Source: Kallotenue papyrolyticum
Lineage (GTDB): Bacteria; Chloroflexota; Chloroflexia; Chloroflexales; Kallotenuaceae
Direction: 5' to 3'
Assembly: GCF_000526415.1 (NCBI RefSeq)
Contig: NZ_JAGA01000002.1
Coordinates: 1,170,001 to 1,234,000, forward strand
DNA: 64,000 bases
Positions 15,389 through 22,959 of the stretch are shown piece after piece; within the stretch, counting starts at the first letter, position 1; each line of letters opens with the position of its first letter. The position numbers and the translations under genes are program-made. The notes beneath the pieces are model-generated. The model did no database searches and was not told the DNA's origin. It saw only the letters and a list, made by a program, of their open reading frames with translations.

Positions 15389-15980
15389 GTTCGACCTCGG
15401 CAACGCCGATCAGGGCGACATTGTCTGGTTCGTCAGCGCGCAGCAGGCTGATGTGGTTGACGCCGGGCCGTAGCAGACGCGCCGGCACGCGCCACGTGGC
15501 GGTGTGCCAGCCCGGTCCCGGCAGGGCGCCTGCCTCATCGGCCAACCGCAGCGGCGCAGGCGCAATGGCGATGCCGTTGATCCAGACCATGAAGGGCGTG
15601 CGTCCGCCGGCGGTGTCCAGCGCTTCCATCAGCAGCAGCGCCTCGCCCAATGGTCGGCCCTCGATCTGCAGCGTGGCGACCATCGTGCGCGTGGCCTCGC
15701 TCTCGTTGGTTAGCCAGCGCACGCGCCGTCCCTGGGCCAGCTCCTGCGGTCCCTGCTCGCTGCCGCCCTGCCACTGGTCTACCTCCAACGCCAGCGTCGT
15801 GCCCATGGCGCTGCCGATGCTGGCCCGGCCCTGTCTGGTGGGTGCCGTCGGCGGCTCTGGCCGACTCAGCGCAGCGCGCTGTGCGGAGTTGGGCGGCGCG
15901 CAGCCGAGCGGTAGCCCGACGGCGATCAGGATCAGTGTCAGGCGGACAACGCCGATGCATGGGTGTGACAACTGACGCAT
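15363..15980 (-). CDS. Probable small lipoprotein of unknown function
   Basis: 205 aa from the ATG at 15980. The N-terminus MRQLSHPCIGVVRLTLILIAVGLPLGCAPP looks like a secretion signal ending in Cys, but the lipobox is not perfect (Pro at -3). The mature part has beta-rich segments (GTTLALEVDQW, RTMVATLQIEGRPLGEALLLME, WHTATWRVPARLLRPGVNHISLLRADEPDN) that resemble jelly-roll carbohydrate-binding or Big-type domains. No catalytic motif is seen. It is convergent with the HAD gene and lies downstream of rnpB and its terminator. Function is unassigned. Confidence 0.65.
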   Translation of the reverse strand: MRQLSHPCIGVVRLTLILIAVGLPLGCAPPNSAQRAALSRPEPPTAPTRQGRASIGSAMGTTLALEVDQWQGGSEQGPQELAQGRRVRWLTNESEATRTMVATLQIEGRPLGEALLLMEALDTAGGRTPFMVWINGIAIAPAPLRLADEAGALPGPGWHTATWRVPARLLRPGVNHISLLRADEPDNVALIGVAEVELSYEAQAE

Positions 15981-16021
15981 GCGGTGCTCTCTGTGCGGAC
16001 CTGGGAGCCGGCCAACAACAA

Positions 16022-16053
16022 CCGGCGACGTCTGAAGCATTAAACGTCGCCGG
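16022..16053 (-). terminator. Terminator-like hairpin downstream of rnpB
   Basis: A perfect 10-bp stem (CCGGCGACGT / ACGTCGCCGG, 12-nt loop) followed on the minus strand by TTGTTGTTGG. It lies about 60 nt after the 3' end of the RNase P RNA and before the lipoprotein gene, so it probably ends the tRNA-rnpB transcript. Confidence 0.6.
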
Positions 16054-16111
16054 CCATGCCTGGGATGCTGGTTGTCGCCACGCCTCGGATGCGCGGCCGG
16101 TAGCTGAAGCG

Positions 16112-16565
16112 AGCTCGACGAAGCCGTACCCCCGATTCTGTTCATGTCCGTCATCTCTCTCTTCTGCTGCTGCAGAAGGCTGCGCGTAGCGTATCGGGCG
16201 TTACCCGATCTTGCCCGCGCCGCTGCGGTGCGAGCCTGCGAGGTGGTCGTCGCGCGGCGGTGCCGCTGCCACCAATGAGCCGGCCCCACACACCTTGCTC
16301 CCCATCGGTCAGCGCAGTCGCCTAGCCGCCGCTGTTGCCAGCGACGCTGGTGGGCGCTTACCCCACCCTTTCACCCCTCACCGCTGGGACCGGAGGTCCC
16401 GCCGGGCGGGTCTGCTCTCTGTTGCCGTCTTGCGTCAGACGGCGATTGCTCGCCGCCTGCCCCTGCTTGCTGTTTCGCAGGGTGACCTTTCCTGCCACAC
16501 CGGCAGGAGCGGAGAGTCGGGAAGTTCCTCTGGCCAAAGCCAGCGACGGACCGCTTCGTCGAGCT
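16112..16565 (-). ncRNA. rnpB: RNase P RNA (bacterial, A-like)
   Basis: About 454 nt; it is the catalytic RNA that cuts 5' leaders from pre-tRNAs. The ends pair as a 13-bp perfect P1 helix (AGCTCGACGAAGC at 16565-16553 with its complement at 16124-16112). The 5' conserved region is GAGGAACTTCCCGAC (16530-16516) and the 3' one is ACAGAATCGGGGGTACGG. They pair as P4 with the bulged U kept. The middle contains CAACAGAGAGCAGACC and GGTGAAAGGGTGGGGTAAG (complement near 16358-16376), almost as in Escherichia coli. The 5' end is only ~10 nt after the tRNA-Gly CCA, with no promoter between. Exact ends are estimates from P1. Confidence 0.93.
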
Positions 16566-16575
16566 GTTCAGGTTG

Positions 16576-16651
16576 TGGAGCGGGAGACGGGATTCGAACC
16601 CGCGACCTTCTCCTTGGCAAGGAGATGCTCTACCAACTGAGCCACTCCCGC
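16576..16651 (-). tRNA. tRNA-Gly (anticodon GCC)
   Basis: 76 nt including an encoded CCA. The acceptor GCGGGAG pairs with CTCCCGC, the D-arm is GCTCAGTTGGTAGAGC, the anticodon loop TTGCCAA is closed by TCTCC/GGAGA, and the T-arm is GCGGG-TTCGAAT-CCCGT. Discriminator U. It is the second of two tandem tRNA genes and directly precedes rnpB. Confidence 0.97.
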
Positions 16652-16660
16652 AAGCGAAGA

Positions 16661-16685
16661 GATGAGGGATTGTGCATCCCTCATC
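16661..16685 (-). repeat. Perfect 10-bp hairpin between tRNA-Glu and tRNA-Gly
   Basis: GATGAGGGAT and ATCCCTCATC flank a 5-nt loop in the 42-nt spacer between the tandem tRNAs. There is no U-tract on either strand, so processing or spacing is more likely than termination. Confidence 0.6.
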
Positions 16686-16693
16686 CCCGGCAC

Positions 16694-16770
16694 TGGTGAC
16701 CCCAGCGGGATTCGAACCCGCGATCTTCACCTTGAGAGGGTGACGTCCTAGGCCGCTAGACGATGGGGCC
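16694..16770 (-). tRNA. tRNA-Glu (anticodon CTC)
   Basis: 77 nt including encoded CCA. Acceptor GGCCCCA with TGGGGTC (one G-U), D-arm with TCTAGCGGCCTAGGA, anticodon loop CTCTCAA closed by TCACC/GGTGA, T-arm GCGGG-TTCGAAT-CCCGC and discriminator A. It is the first gene of the tRNA-tRNA-rnpB unit. Confidence 0.97.
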
Positions 16771-16787
16771 ATCACCGTGCGGGCACT

Positions 16788-16816
16788 ACTATACCAGACC
16801 TTGGCGAAAAATGCAA
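16788..16816 (-). promoter_or_regulatory. Promoter of the tRNA-Glu/tRNA-Gly/rnpB unit
   Basis: Minus-strand -35 TTGCAT (16811-16816), 17-bp spacer and -10 TATAGT (16788-16793). Transcription would begin near 16781, about 11 nt before tRNA-Glu. It is the only good promoter found upstream of rnpB. Confidence 0.7.
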
Positions 16817-16909
16817 ATCCTCCGGCGCAACTTTTTGGGCGGCAGGGCCGTCCAACCTGCGCCGCCGATGCCATGCGGTGTGCTTCTTCATGCAGAAAGG
16901 AGGATGGCT

Positions 16910-17515
16910 ATGGGGCATCAGCCCGATCATGACGATCCCGAGGTGCCCTGGCGTACGCACGCGTCGTCCGCCGGTGTGGCGACGCGCTACCTCGATCCGA
17001 CCGCGCTGCCGCCGGCGACGCGCCGCCGCAACAACGCGCTGGCGCTGGTCCTGCTTGGTGGGGGGCTGCTGCTGTTGATCGGCCGCCTCCTGGGCGTCTG
17101 GATGCTGGAGGGCCCCGATCGTACCTGGCCGGTGCTGGAGATCGTGCCGGGCATGAGCCTGCTGACGATCGCCAGCGTCTTTTTGTTCTTTGGGCTATGG
17201 CGGCGCATCTACGGCCTGGTGATCCCTGGCTGCATTCTGGCCGGCCTGGGTTTGGGCGTGATCTTCACCAACCTTACCGCCGGCGCGTCGGTGCTGTGGG
17301 GCCTGGCGCTCGGCTTCGCCGCGATCGCGCTGCTGGGACGGGTGCTGTGGGGTGTTCGGCACACCTGGCCGCTGATCCCCGCGGTGATCCTTGGTGCGGT
17401 AGGCACACTGGTGGTGGTTGCAACCCTGCCCACGCTGTTTGCCGCGGGCATGCTCTGGGTGCCGCTGCTGCTGATCGGCGCGGGATTGGTGCTTGGTCTG
17501 CGGCGCACGGCCTGA
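16910..17515 (+). CDS. Multi-pass membrane protein of unknown function
   Basis: 201 aa. The ATG at 16910 is chosen because AAAGGAGG lies 6 nt upstream; longer frames run through the tRNA-Glu region. A ~45-residue polar N-terminus (many Asp/His/Arg) precedes about six hydrophobic helices. These include NALALVLLGGGLLLLIGRLLG, LLTIASVFLFFGLW and LIPAVILGAVGTLVVVATL. No catalytic or transporter motif is recognisable. It ends just before the DinB-like gene (43 nt gap) and may be cotranscribed with it. I do not assign a family. Confidence 0.7.
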   Translation: MGHQPDHDDPEVPWRTHASSAGVATRYLDPTALPPATRRRNNALALVLLGGGLLLLIGRLLGVWMLEGPDRTWPVLEIVPGMSLLTIASVFLFFGLWRRIYGLVIPGCILAGLGLGVIFTNLTAGASVLWGLALGFAAIALLGRVLWGVRHTWPLIPAVILGAVGTLVVVATLPTLFAAGMLWVPLLLIGAGLVLGLRRTA

Positions 17516-17558
17516 GCGCTTGCGCGCGGATGGTATCCTTGCCTGCAGGAGGACACCT

Positions 17559-18092
17559 ATGCCTGAGAGTCTGGCTACCATCCGCGCCCTGCTGAGCGCC
17601 ACATCGGCGCGCTGGCAGCAGCTAGCCGCGCTGCCGGCAGAGTTGTTGACGCGCCGTCCGGCACCACGTGAGTGGTCGCCCATGGAGTGCCTGCACCATC
17701 TACTGGAAAGCGAGGAGCGCGTGTTTGCACCGCGTCTGGCTGCGATTCTGGCCGGCCAGAGCGAGATCGTTCCGTTTGATCCCCAGCGCGATGGCACGCC
17801 CTACGCTGCGCAGCGCGATCCCGCCGAGCTGGTGGCGGCCTTTGCCGCGGCGCGCGCCGCCAGCCTGGAGCTGCTGGAGCGGCTCCAGCCGCAGGATCTG
17901 GAGCGCCAGGCGCGTCATCTGGAGCTTGGCCCGATCACCCTGGGCCAGCAACTGCACGAGTGGGTCGCCCATGATCTGGTGCATACCATGCAGGCCGAGC
18001 GCGCCCTGATGCAGCCTTTCATCCGCGCCGCCGGTCCGTGGCAGGCCGACTTCGCCGAGCATCTGATCGCCGCAGAGGCTGACGAGGCATGA
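17559..18092 (+). CDS. DinB-like four-helix metalloprotein
   Basis: 177 aa from the ATG at 17559 (GGAGG upstream). It matches the DinB/YfiT-like pattern: SARWQQLAALPAELLTRRPAPREWSPMECLHHLLESEE, then a C-terminal helix with HEWVAHDLVHTMQAE. His in CLHHL and the two His in EWVAHDLVH form the usual three-His metal site. Family members include thiol-transferases (bacillithiol or mycothiol S-transferases) and DNA-damage-induced proteins of unknown role. It is coupled by an ATGA overlap to the methyltransferase at 18089, suggesting a joint function in detoxification or small-molecule modification (inference). Confidence 0.82.
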   Translation: MPESLATIRALLSATSARWQQLAALPAELLTRRPAPREWSPMECLHHLLESEERVFAPRLAAILAGQSEIVPFDPQRDGTPYAAQRDPAELVAAFAAARAASLELLERLQPQDLERQARHLELGPITLGQQLHEWVAHDLVHTMQAERALMQPFIRAAGPWQADFAEHLIAAEADEA

Positions 18093-18853
18093 GCGACGCA
18101 ACCAGGCGCTTTTCCTCGCGCGTGGCGGCCTATCTGCGCGGACGGCCCGCGTATCCGCCGGCGTTGCTGACACTGTTGCAGGAGCAGTGCGGCCTGCGTC
18201 CCGGCAGCGTCGTCGCCGACATCGGCGCGGGTACCGGCCTGTTGACCCAAGGCCTGCTGGCAGCGGGCGCACGCGTGTACGCGGTCGAGCCCAATGCGGC
18301 CATGCGCGCCGCGGCGGAAGAGCTTCTGGGCGCGCTGCCCGGTTTCCACAGCGTCGCCGGCACGGCGGAGGACACCGGCCTGCCGGTATGCAGCGTCGAT
18401 CTGATCACCGCGGCCCAGGCCTTCCACTGGTTCGATCCCGCGCCGACACGGCGTGAGTGGCAGCGCATCATGCGGCCCAACGCCTGGGCTGTGCTGATCT
18501 GGAACGATCGCGACGACGACGCATCGCCGCTGATGCGCGCTTACGAGGAGCTGCTCCAGACCTGGAGCATCGACTACCGCCAGGTCGATCACCGGCGCAT
18601 CGATGCCGCCGCGCTGACTACCTTCTTCGGCGCGGGCGGCTTCGCGCAGCGCCAGCTCCCTCATCAGCAACGCCTGGACTGGGAAGGCCTCCGGGCGCGC
18701 CTGCTGTCAACCTCCTACGTGCCGCCCGCCGACGATCCGCGTGCTGAGCCGATGCTGGCGGCGTTGCGCGCGTTGTTCGAGGTCCACCAGCAGGATGGAG
18801 CGGTGGTGCTACACTACACTACGCGCGTCTTCTGGGGACGGCTGCGTCCATAG
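18089..18853 (+). CDS. Class I SAM-dependent methyltransferase
   Basis: 254 aa. Motif I is VVADIGAGTGLLTQGLL, motif II acidic residue in VYAVEPNAAMR, and the post-motif DLITAAQAFHWFDP is typical of the Methyltransf_11/25 families acting on small molecules (UbiE- or trans-aconitate-type). The gene overlaps the DinB-like gene by 4 nt (ATGA) and is followed after 53 nt by the amine oxidase. The acceptor is unknown. Confidence 0.85.
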   Translation: MSDATRRFSSRVAAYLRGRPAYPPALLTLLQEQCGLRPGSVVADIGAGTGLLTQGLLAAGARVYAVEPNAAMRAAAEELLGALPGFHSVAGTAEDTGLPVCSVDLITAAQAFHWFDPAPTRREWQRIMRPNAWAVLIWNDRDDDASPLMRAYEELLQTWSIDYRQVDHRRIDAAALTTFFGAGGFAQRQLPHQQRLDWEGLRARLLSTSYVPPADDPRAEPMLAALRALFEVHQQDGAVVLHYTTRVFWGRLRP

Positions 18854-18906
18854 GGCTGCGTGCGCCCACCGACGCGTCGGTGTACCCTCTAACAAGGGAG
18901 CTGTGC

Positions 18907-20319
18907 ATGGGTGCTGCCGCCGACGTTGCAATGGATGCCGTACCGCCGCTCGATGTGCTGGTGGTCGGCGCCGGGCTGGCCGGGCTGGCTGCCGCGCGCG
19001 CACTGCACGATCAGGGCCGTTCCGTGCTCGTGCTCGAGGCGCGCGAGCGCGTCGGCGGGCGGGTGCTGAGCCATGCGCTGGGCCACGACAGCGTCGACCT
19101 CGGCGCGCAGTGGATCGGCCCCGGCCAGCCGCGCATCGCAGCGCTGGTGGCGGAGCTGGGGCTGACCACCTTTCCGCAGTGGAGCACGGGCCGCAAGCTG
19201 CTCGATCTTGGCGGTCGCCTGCGCGCCTACCGCCATACCGTGCCCTCCTTGCCGCTGACGAGTCTGCTGGAGCTGCAGTGGGCGATCACCCGTCTGGAGC
19301 GCCTGTGCCGGCAGGTACCGCTTGACCGCCCGTTGGCCGCGCCCCGCGCTGCTGCCTGGGATCGCCTCAGCATGGCCGACTGGCTCGATCGTCATGTGCG
19401 CAGCGCTGAAGCGCGCGCAGTACTGGCGGGCGCGGTGCGCGCCATCTTCGCCGCTGAGCCGCAGACGCTCTCCTTGCTGCACGTCCTGTTCTATCTCCAC
19501 TCCGGCGGCGGGTTGATGAAGCTGGCCGCCGTCAAGGGCGGCGCGCAACAGACGCGCATTCAGGGCGGCGCGCAGCAGATCGCGCAGCGTCTGGCGCAAC
19601 GCCTCGCGCCGCGCGTGATCCTTGGCGCGCCGGTGACGCGCGTCGTCCAGGATGCGACGGGCGTCACGCTCCACAGCGCGCAGGGCCGCTACCGTGCGCG
19701 CTATGCGATTCTCGCCATTCCGCCACCGCTGCTCGCCGCGCTGAGCTTTGAACCGCCGCTGCCCGCGGCACGCCAGGCGCTCGCACAGGCGCCGATGGGC
19801 GCGACGATCAAATGTGTCGTGGCCTACCGCACGCCCTGGTGGCGCGCCGCCGGGTGGAGTGGCGAGGTGCTGAGCGACAGCAGTCCGCTGGGTCTGGTCT
19901 TCGACGACAGCCCGCCCGACGGCGCCTATGGCGCGCTGGTCGCATTTCTGCTCGGCGACGCGGCGCGTGCTTGGAGTGGTCGTCCCGTGGCCGCGCGTGC
20001 GCGCATAGTGCGCGATGAGCTGGTGCGCTTCTTCGGGCCGGCGGCGCGCGCCGTGATCGGCTACGTCGAGAAGGACTGGCCCGCGGATGCCTGGAGCCGC
20101 GGCTGCTACGCCGCCTACCTGCCGCCACGCCTGCTGACCGCCACCAACGTCGATCCGCGCGCGCCCGTCGGACGCATCCATTGGGCCGGCACCGAAACCG
20201 CGCGCGTCTGGCATGGCTACATGGAGGGCGCACTGGAGTCGGGCGCGCGCGCCGCCGACGAGGTGCTGACGCGCCTGCGCCACGCACATGCACATGAGTC
20301 CGCCGAGGAGACCGGATGA
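18907..20319 (+). CDS. Flavin-containing amine oxidoreductase
   Basis: 470 aa from the ATG at 18907, with AAGGGAG upstream. The dinucleotide-binding motif VLVVGAGLAGLAAARALHDQG and the GG doublet ARERVGGRV near the N-terminus are typical of the MAO/polyamine oxidase/phytoene desaturase superfamily. The C-terminal IHWAGTETARVWHGYMEGALESG is the FAD-binding end seen in monoamine oxidases. It probably oxidises a primary or secondary amine with oxygen. It overlaps the M28 peptidase by 4 nt (ATGA at 20316), so an amino-compound catabolic operon is plausible. Confidence 0.87.
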   Translation: MGAAADVAMDAVPPLDVLVVGAGLAGLAAARALHDQGRSVLVLEARERVGGRVLSHALGHDSVDLGAQWIGPGQPRIAALVAELGLTTFPQWSTGRKLLDLGGRLRAYRHTVPSLPLTSLLELQWAITRLERLCRQVPLDRPLAAPRAAAWDRLSMADWLDRHVRSAEARAVLAGAVRAIFAAEPQTLSLLHVLFYLHSGGGLMKLAAVKGGAQQTRIQGGAQQIAQRLAQRLAPRVILGAPVTRVVQDATGVTLHSAQGRYRARYAILAIPPPLLAALSFEPPLPAARQALAQAPMGATIKCVVAYRTPWWRAAGWSGEVLSDSSPLGLVFDDSPPDGAYGALVAFLLGDAARAWSGRPVAARARIVRDELVRFFGPAARAVIGYVEKDWPADAWSRGCYAAYLPPRLLTATNVDPRAPVGRIHWAGTETARVWHGYMEGALESGARAADEVLTRLRHAHAHESAEETG

Positions 20320-21602
20320 ACCCTCAGCATCCAGCGCCGCGCACCGCCGCGCCGCCCGGTGTGACGCCGGTCGATCAGCGCTTTGCGCTGCGCGCGCTAG
20401 AGCATATCCGCTACCTGACGGAAACGATCGGGCCGCGGCCGTCCACCGGCACCGGTGAGCGCCGCGCCGCCGAGTACGTGGCCGTGGTCTGGCAACGCGC
20501 CGGCCTGGAGCCGCGCATCGAGCCGTTTCTCAGCGGGCGCTCCACCTACCGGCCCTATGCCCTGGCCTTTGCCGCCGGGCTGCTGGGCACGCTGATCGGC
20601 CAGACGCGCCCGACGCGCTCGGGCACGCTGCCGGCTGCGTTGCTCAACGCCGCCGGCGCATGGGCCTTCTTCCGCGAAGCCGAACTCAGCGATCACTGGG
20701 CGCGCCGGCTGCTGCCGCGCGGGCCAAGCCAGAACGTGGTCGCCATCATCCCGCCGACCGACACGCCACGCCACCGCGTGGTGCTCTACGGCCACCTCGA
20801 CACGCATCGTACCCCGATCTTCTACAGCAGCCCGCTGTGGCTGCGCGCCTTTTCCTCGCTGGTGGGCGCCTGCTTCGCCGGGCTGCTGCTCCAGGCGATC
20901 AACAACGGCTGGGCCGCGCTGCGTGGGCGCGCTCCGGCCAAGCTGACGGCACTGGCGGCCACGGGGGTGCAACTGTTCGGCCTGACGATGACGCTGCACG
21001 CCGATCGCACGCCCTTCACCCCCGGCGCCAACGACAACGCCAGCGGCGCAGCCAGCGTGCTGGCCCTGGGCGAGCGCCTGGCCGATGCCCCCTTGCGTTA
21101 CACCGAGGTCTGGGTCGTCGCCAACGGCTGCGAGGAACTGGGCGCCTACGGCATTCGCGCCCTGCTCGACGCGCACGCCACCGAACTGCGCGACGCCGAT
21201 CTGATCGCGCTGGACATGGTCGGCATTGGCGCGCCGACGCTGCTGCTGCGCGAAGGGCTGCTGCTCCCCAGTCGGCCCGATCCGCAGCTCCTGAGTCTCG
21301 CGCGCGAGGTGGCAGCTCGCCATCCGGGCTTGCTCGCCGGCGAGCACCAGGGTGGTGCCTACACCGACACGGGCATGGTCACGCGGCGCGGCTTTCGCGG
21401 CCTGACGATCGACTCGCAGATCCCGCCCGGCCATCCCGCAGCCGCGGCGATGGGCTATTGGCACCAGATGAGCGATACCTTCGACAAGATCGAGCCGACG
21501 TGTCTGGCGCGTGCACATGCCTTTGTGTGGGCGCTGTTGCAGGAAATCGATCGACGCTCGTCGTCGGCCCCGCAGGCTACCCTGGCCATCGCGCGGGGAT
21601 GA
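20316..21602 (+). CDS. M28 family metallopeptidase with membrane segments
   Basis: 428 aa. The zinc ligands of family M28 are visible: His and Asp in VLYGHLDTHR, Asp in GANDNASGAAS, Glu pair in NGCEELGAYG, Asp in IALDMVG and a late His in GYWHQMSDTFDKI. Two or more hydrophobic stretches (SSLVGACFAGLLLQAI, ALAATGVQLFGLTMTL) are inserted between the first two ligands. Another lies near residue 80. The enzyme may therefore be membrane-bound, with substrates such as peptides or amino-acid conjugates. It is coupled to the amine oxidase and followed by an MFS carrier. Confidence 0.83.
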   Translation: MNPQHPAPRTAAPPGVTPVDQRFALRALEHIRYLTETIGPRPSTGTGERRAAEYVAVVWQRAGLEPRIEPFLSGRSTYRPYALAFAAGLLGTLIGQTRPTRSGTLPAALLNAAGAWAFFREAELSDHWARRLLPRGPSQNVVAIIPPTDTPRHRVVLYGHLDTHRTPIFYSSPLWLRAFSSLVGACFAGLLLQAINNGWAALRGRAPAKLTALAATGVQLFGLTMTLHADRTPFTPGANDNASGAASVLALGERLADAPLRYTEVWVVANGCEELGAYGIRALLDAHATELRDADLIALDMVGIGAPTLLLREGLLLPSRPDPQLLSLAREVAARHPGLLAGEHQGGAYTDTGMVTRRGFRGLTIDSQIPPGHPAAAAMGYWHQMSDTFDKIEPTCLARAHAFVWALLQEIDRRSSSAPQATLAIARG

Positions 21603-21623
21603 GCGGCACCAACGGAGCCAGCT

Positions 21624-22907
21624 ATGCCAGCCTTTTCGTATCGTCGCACGTTGATTCTGGGCTTCGGATTTTTGGGCATCAGCCTGTTGTGGGGCATCTA
21701 CAACGCCTATGTGCCGCTGCTGCTGCAGGCAGGGCGGCCCGACTTCACCAAAGGCGCCGGCCTGCCCGGTTATGGCCTGGGCACGACGATCACCGGCTTT
21801 ATCATGACGCTCGATAACCTGGCGGCGCTGCTGATCCTGCCGTATATCGGCGCGCTGTCGGATCGCACGCACACGCGTTTGGGACGGCGCAGGCCCTACA
21901 TCCTGGCGGGCGCGCCCGTGGCGGCGATGGCCTTTGCGGCGATCCCGCTGCTCAACGGCGCGCCGTTGCCGGTCTTCATGGCGGCGATCATCGTCACACT
22001 GCTGGCGATGGATCTCTTCCGCACGCCGGTGATCGCGCTCATGCCCGACATCACGCCCTCGGCCAAGCGTTCGCAGGCCAACGGCGCGATCAACCTGATG
22101 GGCGGCGTCGGCGCGGTGCTGGCCTTTCTGCTGGGCGGCTGGCTCTTCCGTTTCGGCATCTGGGCGCCCTTCGCCTTTGGTGCGATCACAATGCTGGTCG
22201 CCTGCGGCATGGTAATCGCCTTTATTCGCGAGCCGGAACAACCTGCCGAGGCGGAGGGGGAAGCCAGCGTGCTCGACACGCTGCGCAACGTTCTGCGCGG
22301 CGCGGACCGCTCGGCGCGCGCCCTGTTGTTGGCGATCTTCTTCTGGTTTTTGGGCTATGCGGCGATCGAGGTCTTCTGGACCTCCTACGCTACCGATGTG
22401 CTGGGCCTGAATGGCGGCCAGGCCACCATGCTGCTGACCTTCTTTTCGCTGTCGATTGTGATCTGCTCGATCCCCAGTGGTCTGATCGGCGCACGCCTGG
22501 GACGCAAGCGCACGATCACGGTTGGGCTGCTCGGCTTTGGTAGCATGCTGATCTGGGGCTATGTGCTGACGGATGCCACGCTCGCACCACTGATGTTGGT
22601 CATCGCCGGCGCCATGTGGTCGCTGATCCTGGTCAACTCGCTGCCGATGGTGGTGGATATGGCGCCGCCGGAGCGGCTGGGATCGTACACCGGCCTCTAC
22701 TACCTGGCCTCGCAGTCAGCGGCGATCCTCGGCCCCGTGCTGGTCGGCTGGATCATTGCCCTGGCTGGCAACAACTATCGTGTCGGCTTTCTCTACGCGC
22801 CGCTCACGCTGCTGATCGCGTTGCCGCTGTTGCTGCTGGTGCAGCGCGGCGAGGCCGTGCCCGCAGCGCCGTCGTTGCCGGAGCCGGCCATCGCCGGCGA
22901 GCGCTAG
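21624..22907 (+). CDS. MFS transporter (SLC45/sugar:cation-like)
   Basis: 427 aa with 12 hydrophobic helices. The cytoplasmic loop 2-3 motif GALSDRTHTRLGRRRPYILAG is the MFS signature of the SLC45/GPH-like sugar carriers. A second copy-like loop, GLIGARLGRKRTITVG, occurs between helices 8 and 9. It likely moves a sugar or similar small solute with protons. It starts 21 nt after the M28 gene, so it may export or import products of the preceding amine oxidase/peptidase unit. Substrate unknown. Confidence 0.85.
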   Translation: MPAFSYRRTLILGFGFLGISLLWGIYNAYVPLLLQAGRPDFTKGAGLPGYGLGTTITGFIMTLDNLAALLILPYIGALSDRTHTRLGRRRPYILAGAPVAAMAFAAIPLLNGAPLPVFMAAIIVTLLAMDLFRTPVIALMPDITPSAKRSQANGAINLMGGVGAVLAFLLGGWLFRFGIWAPFAFGAITMLVACGMVIAFIREPEQPAEAEGEASVLDTLRNVLRGADRSARALLLAIFFWFLGYAAIEVFWTSYATDVLGLNGGQATMLLTFFSLSIVICSIPSGLIGARLGRKRTITVGLLGFGSMLIWGYVLTDATLAPLMLVIAGAMWSLILVNSLPMVVDMAPPERLGSYTGLYYLASQSAAILGPVLVGWIIALAGNNYRVGFLYAPLTLLIALPLLLLVQRGEAVPAAPSLPEPAIAGER

Positions 22908-22923
22908 CCGACTGCGCCGCTGG

Positions 22924-22952
22924 TTGTTGGCAGCGCGAAGCTGTGGCATACT
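22924..22952 (+). promoter_or_regulatory. Promoter placed for a leaderless methyltransferase mRNA
   Basis: -35 TTGTTG (22924-22929), 17-bp spacer and -10 CATACT (22947-22952). The ATG at 22960 is only 7 nt past the -10, where transcription would begin, and there is no Shine-Dalgarno. Confidence 0.55.
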
Positions 22953-22959
22953 GTCAGCT

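Noticed and set aside
16335-16874. Reading frames on both strands across 16.1-16.9 kb
   Set aside because: They lie over rnpB and two tRNA genes; their peptides change with the RNA helices and match no family.
20397-22241. 614-aa minus-strand frame opposite the M28 and MFS genes
   Set aside because: Antisense composition without domain content; overlaps two well-supported genes.
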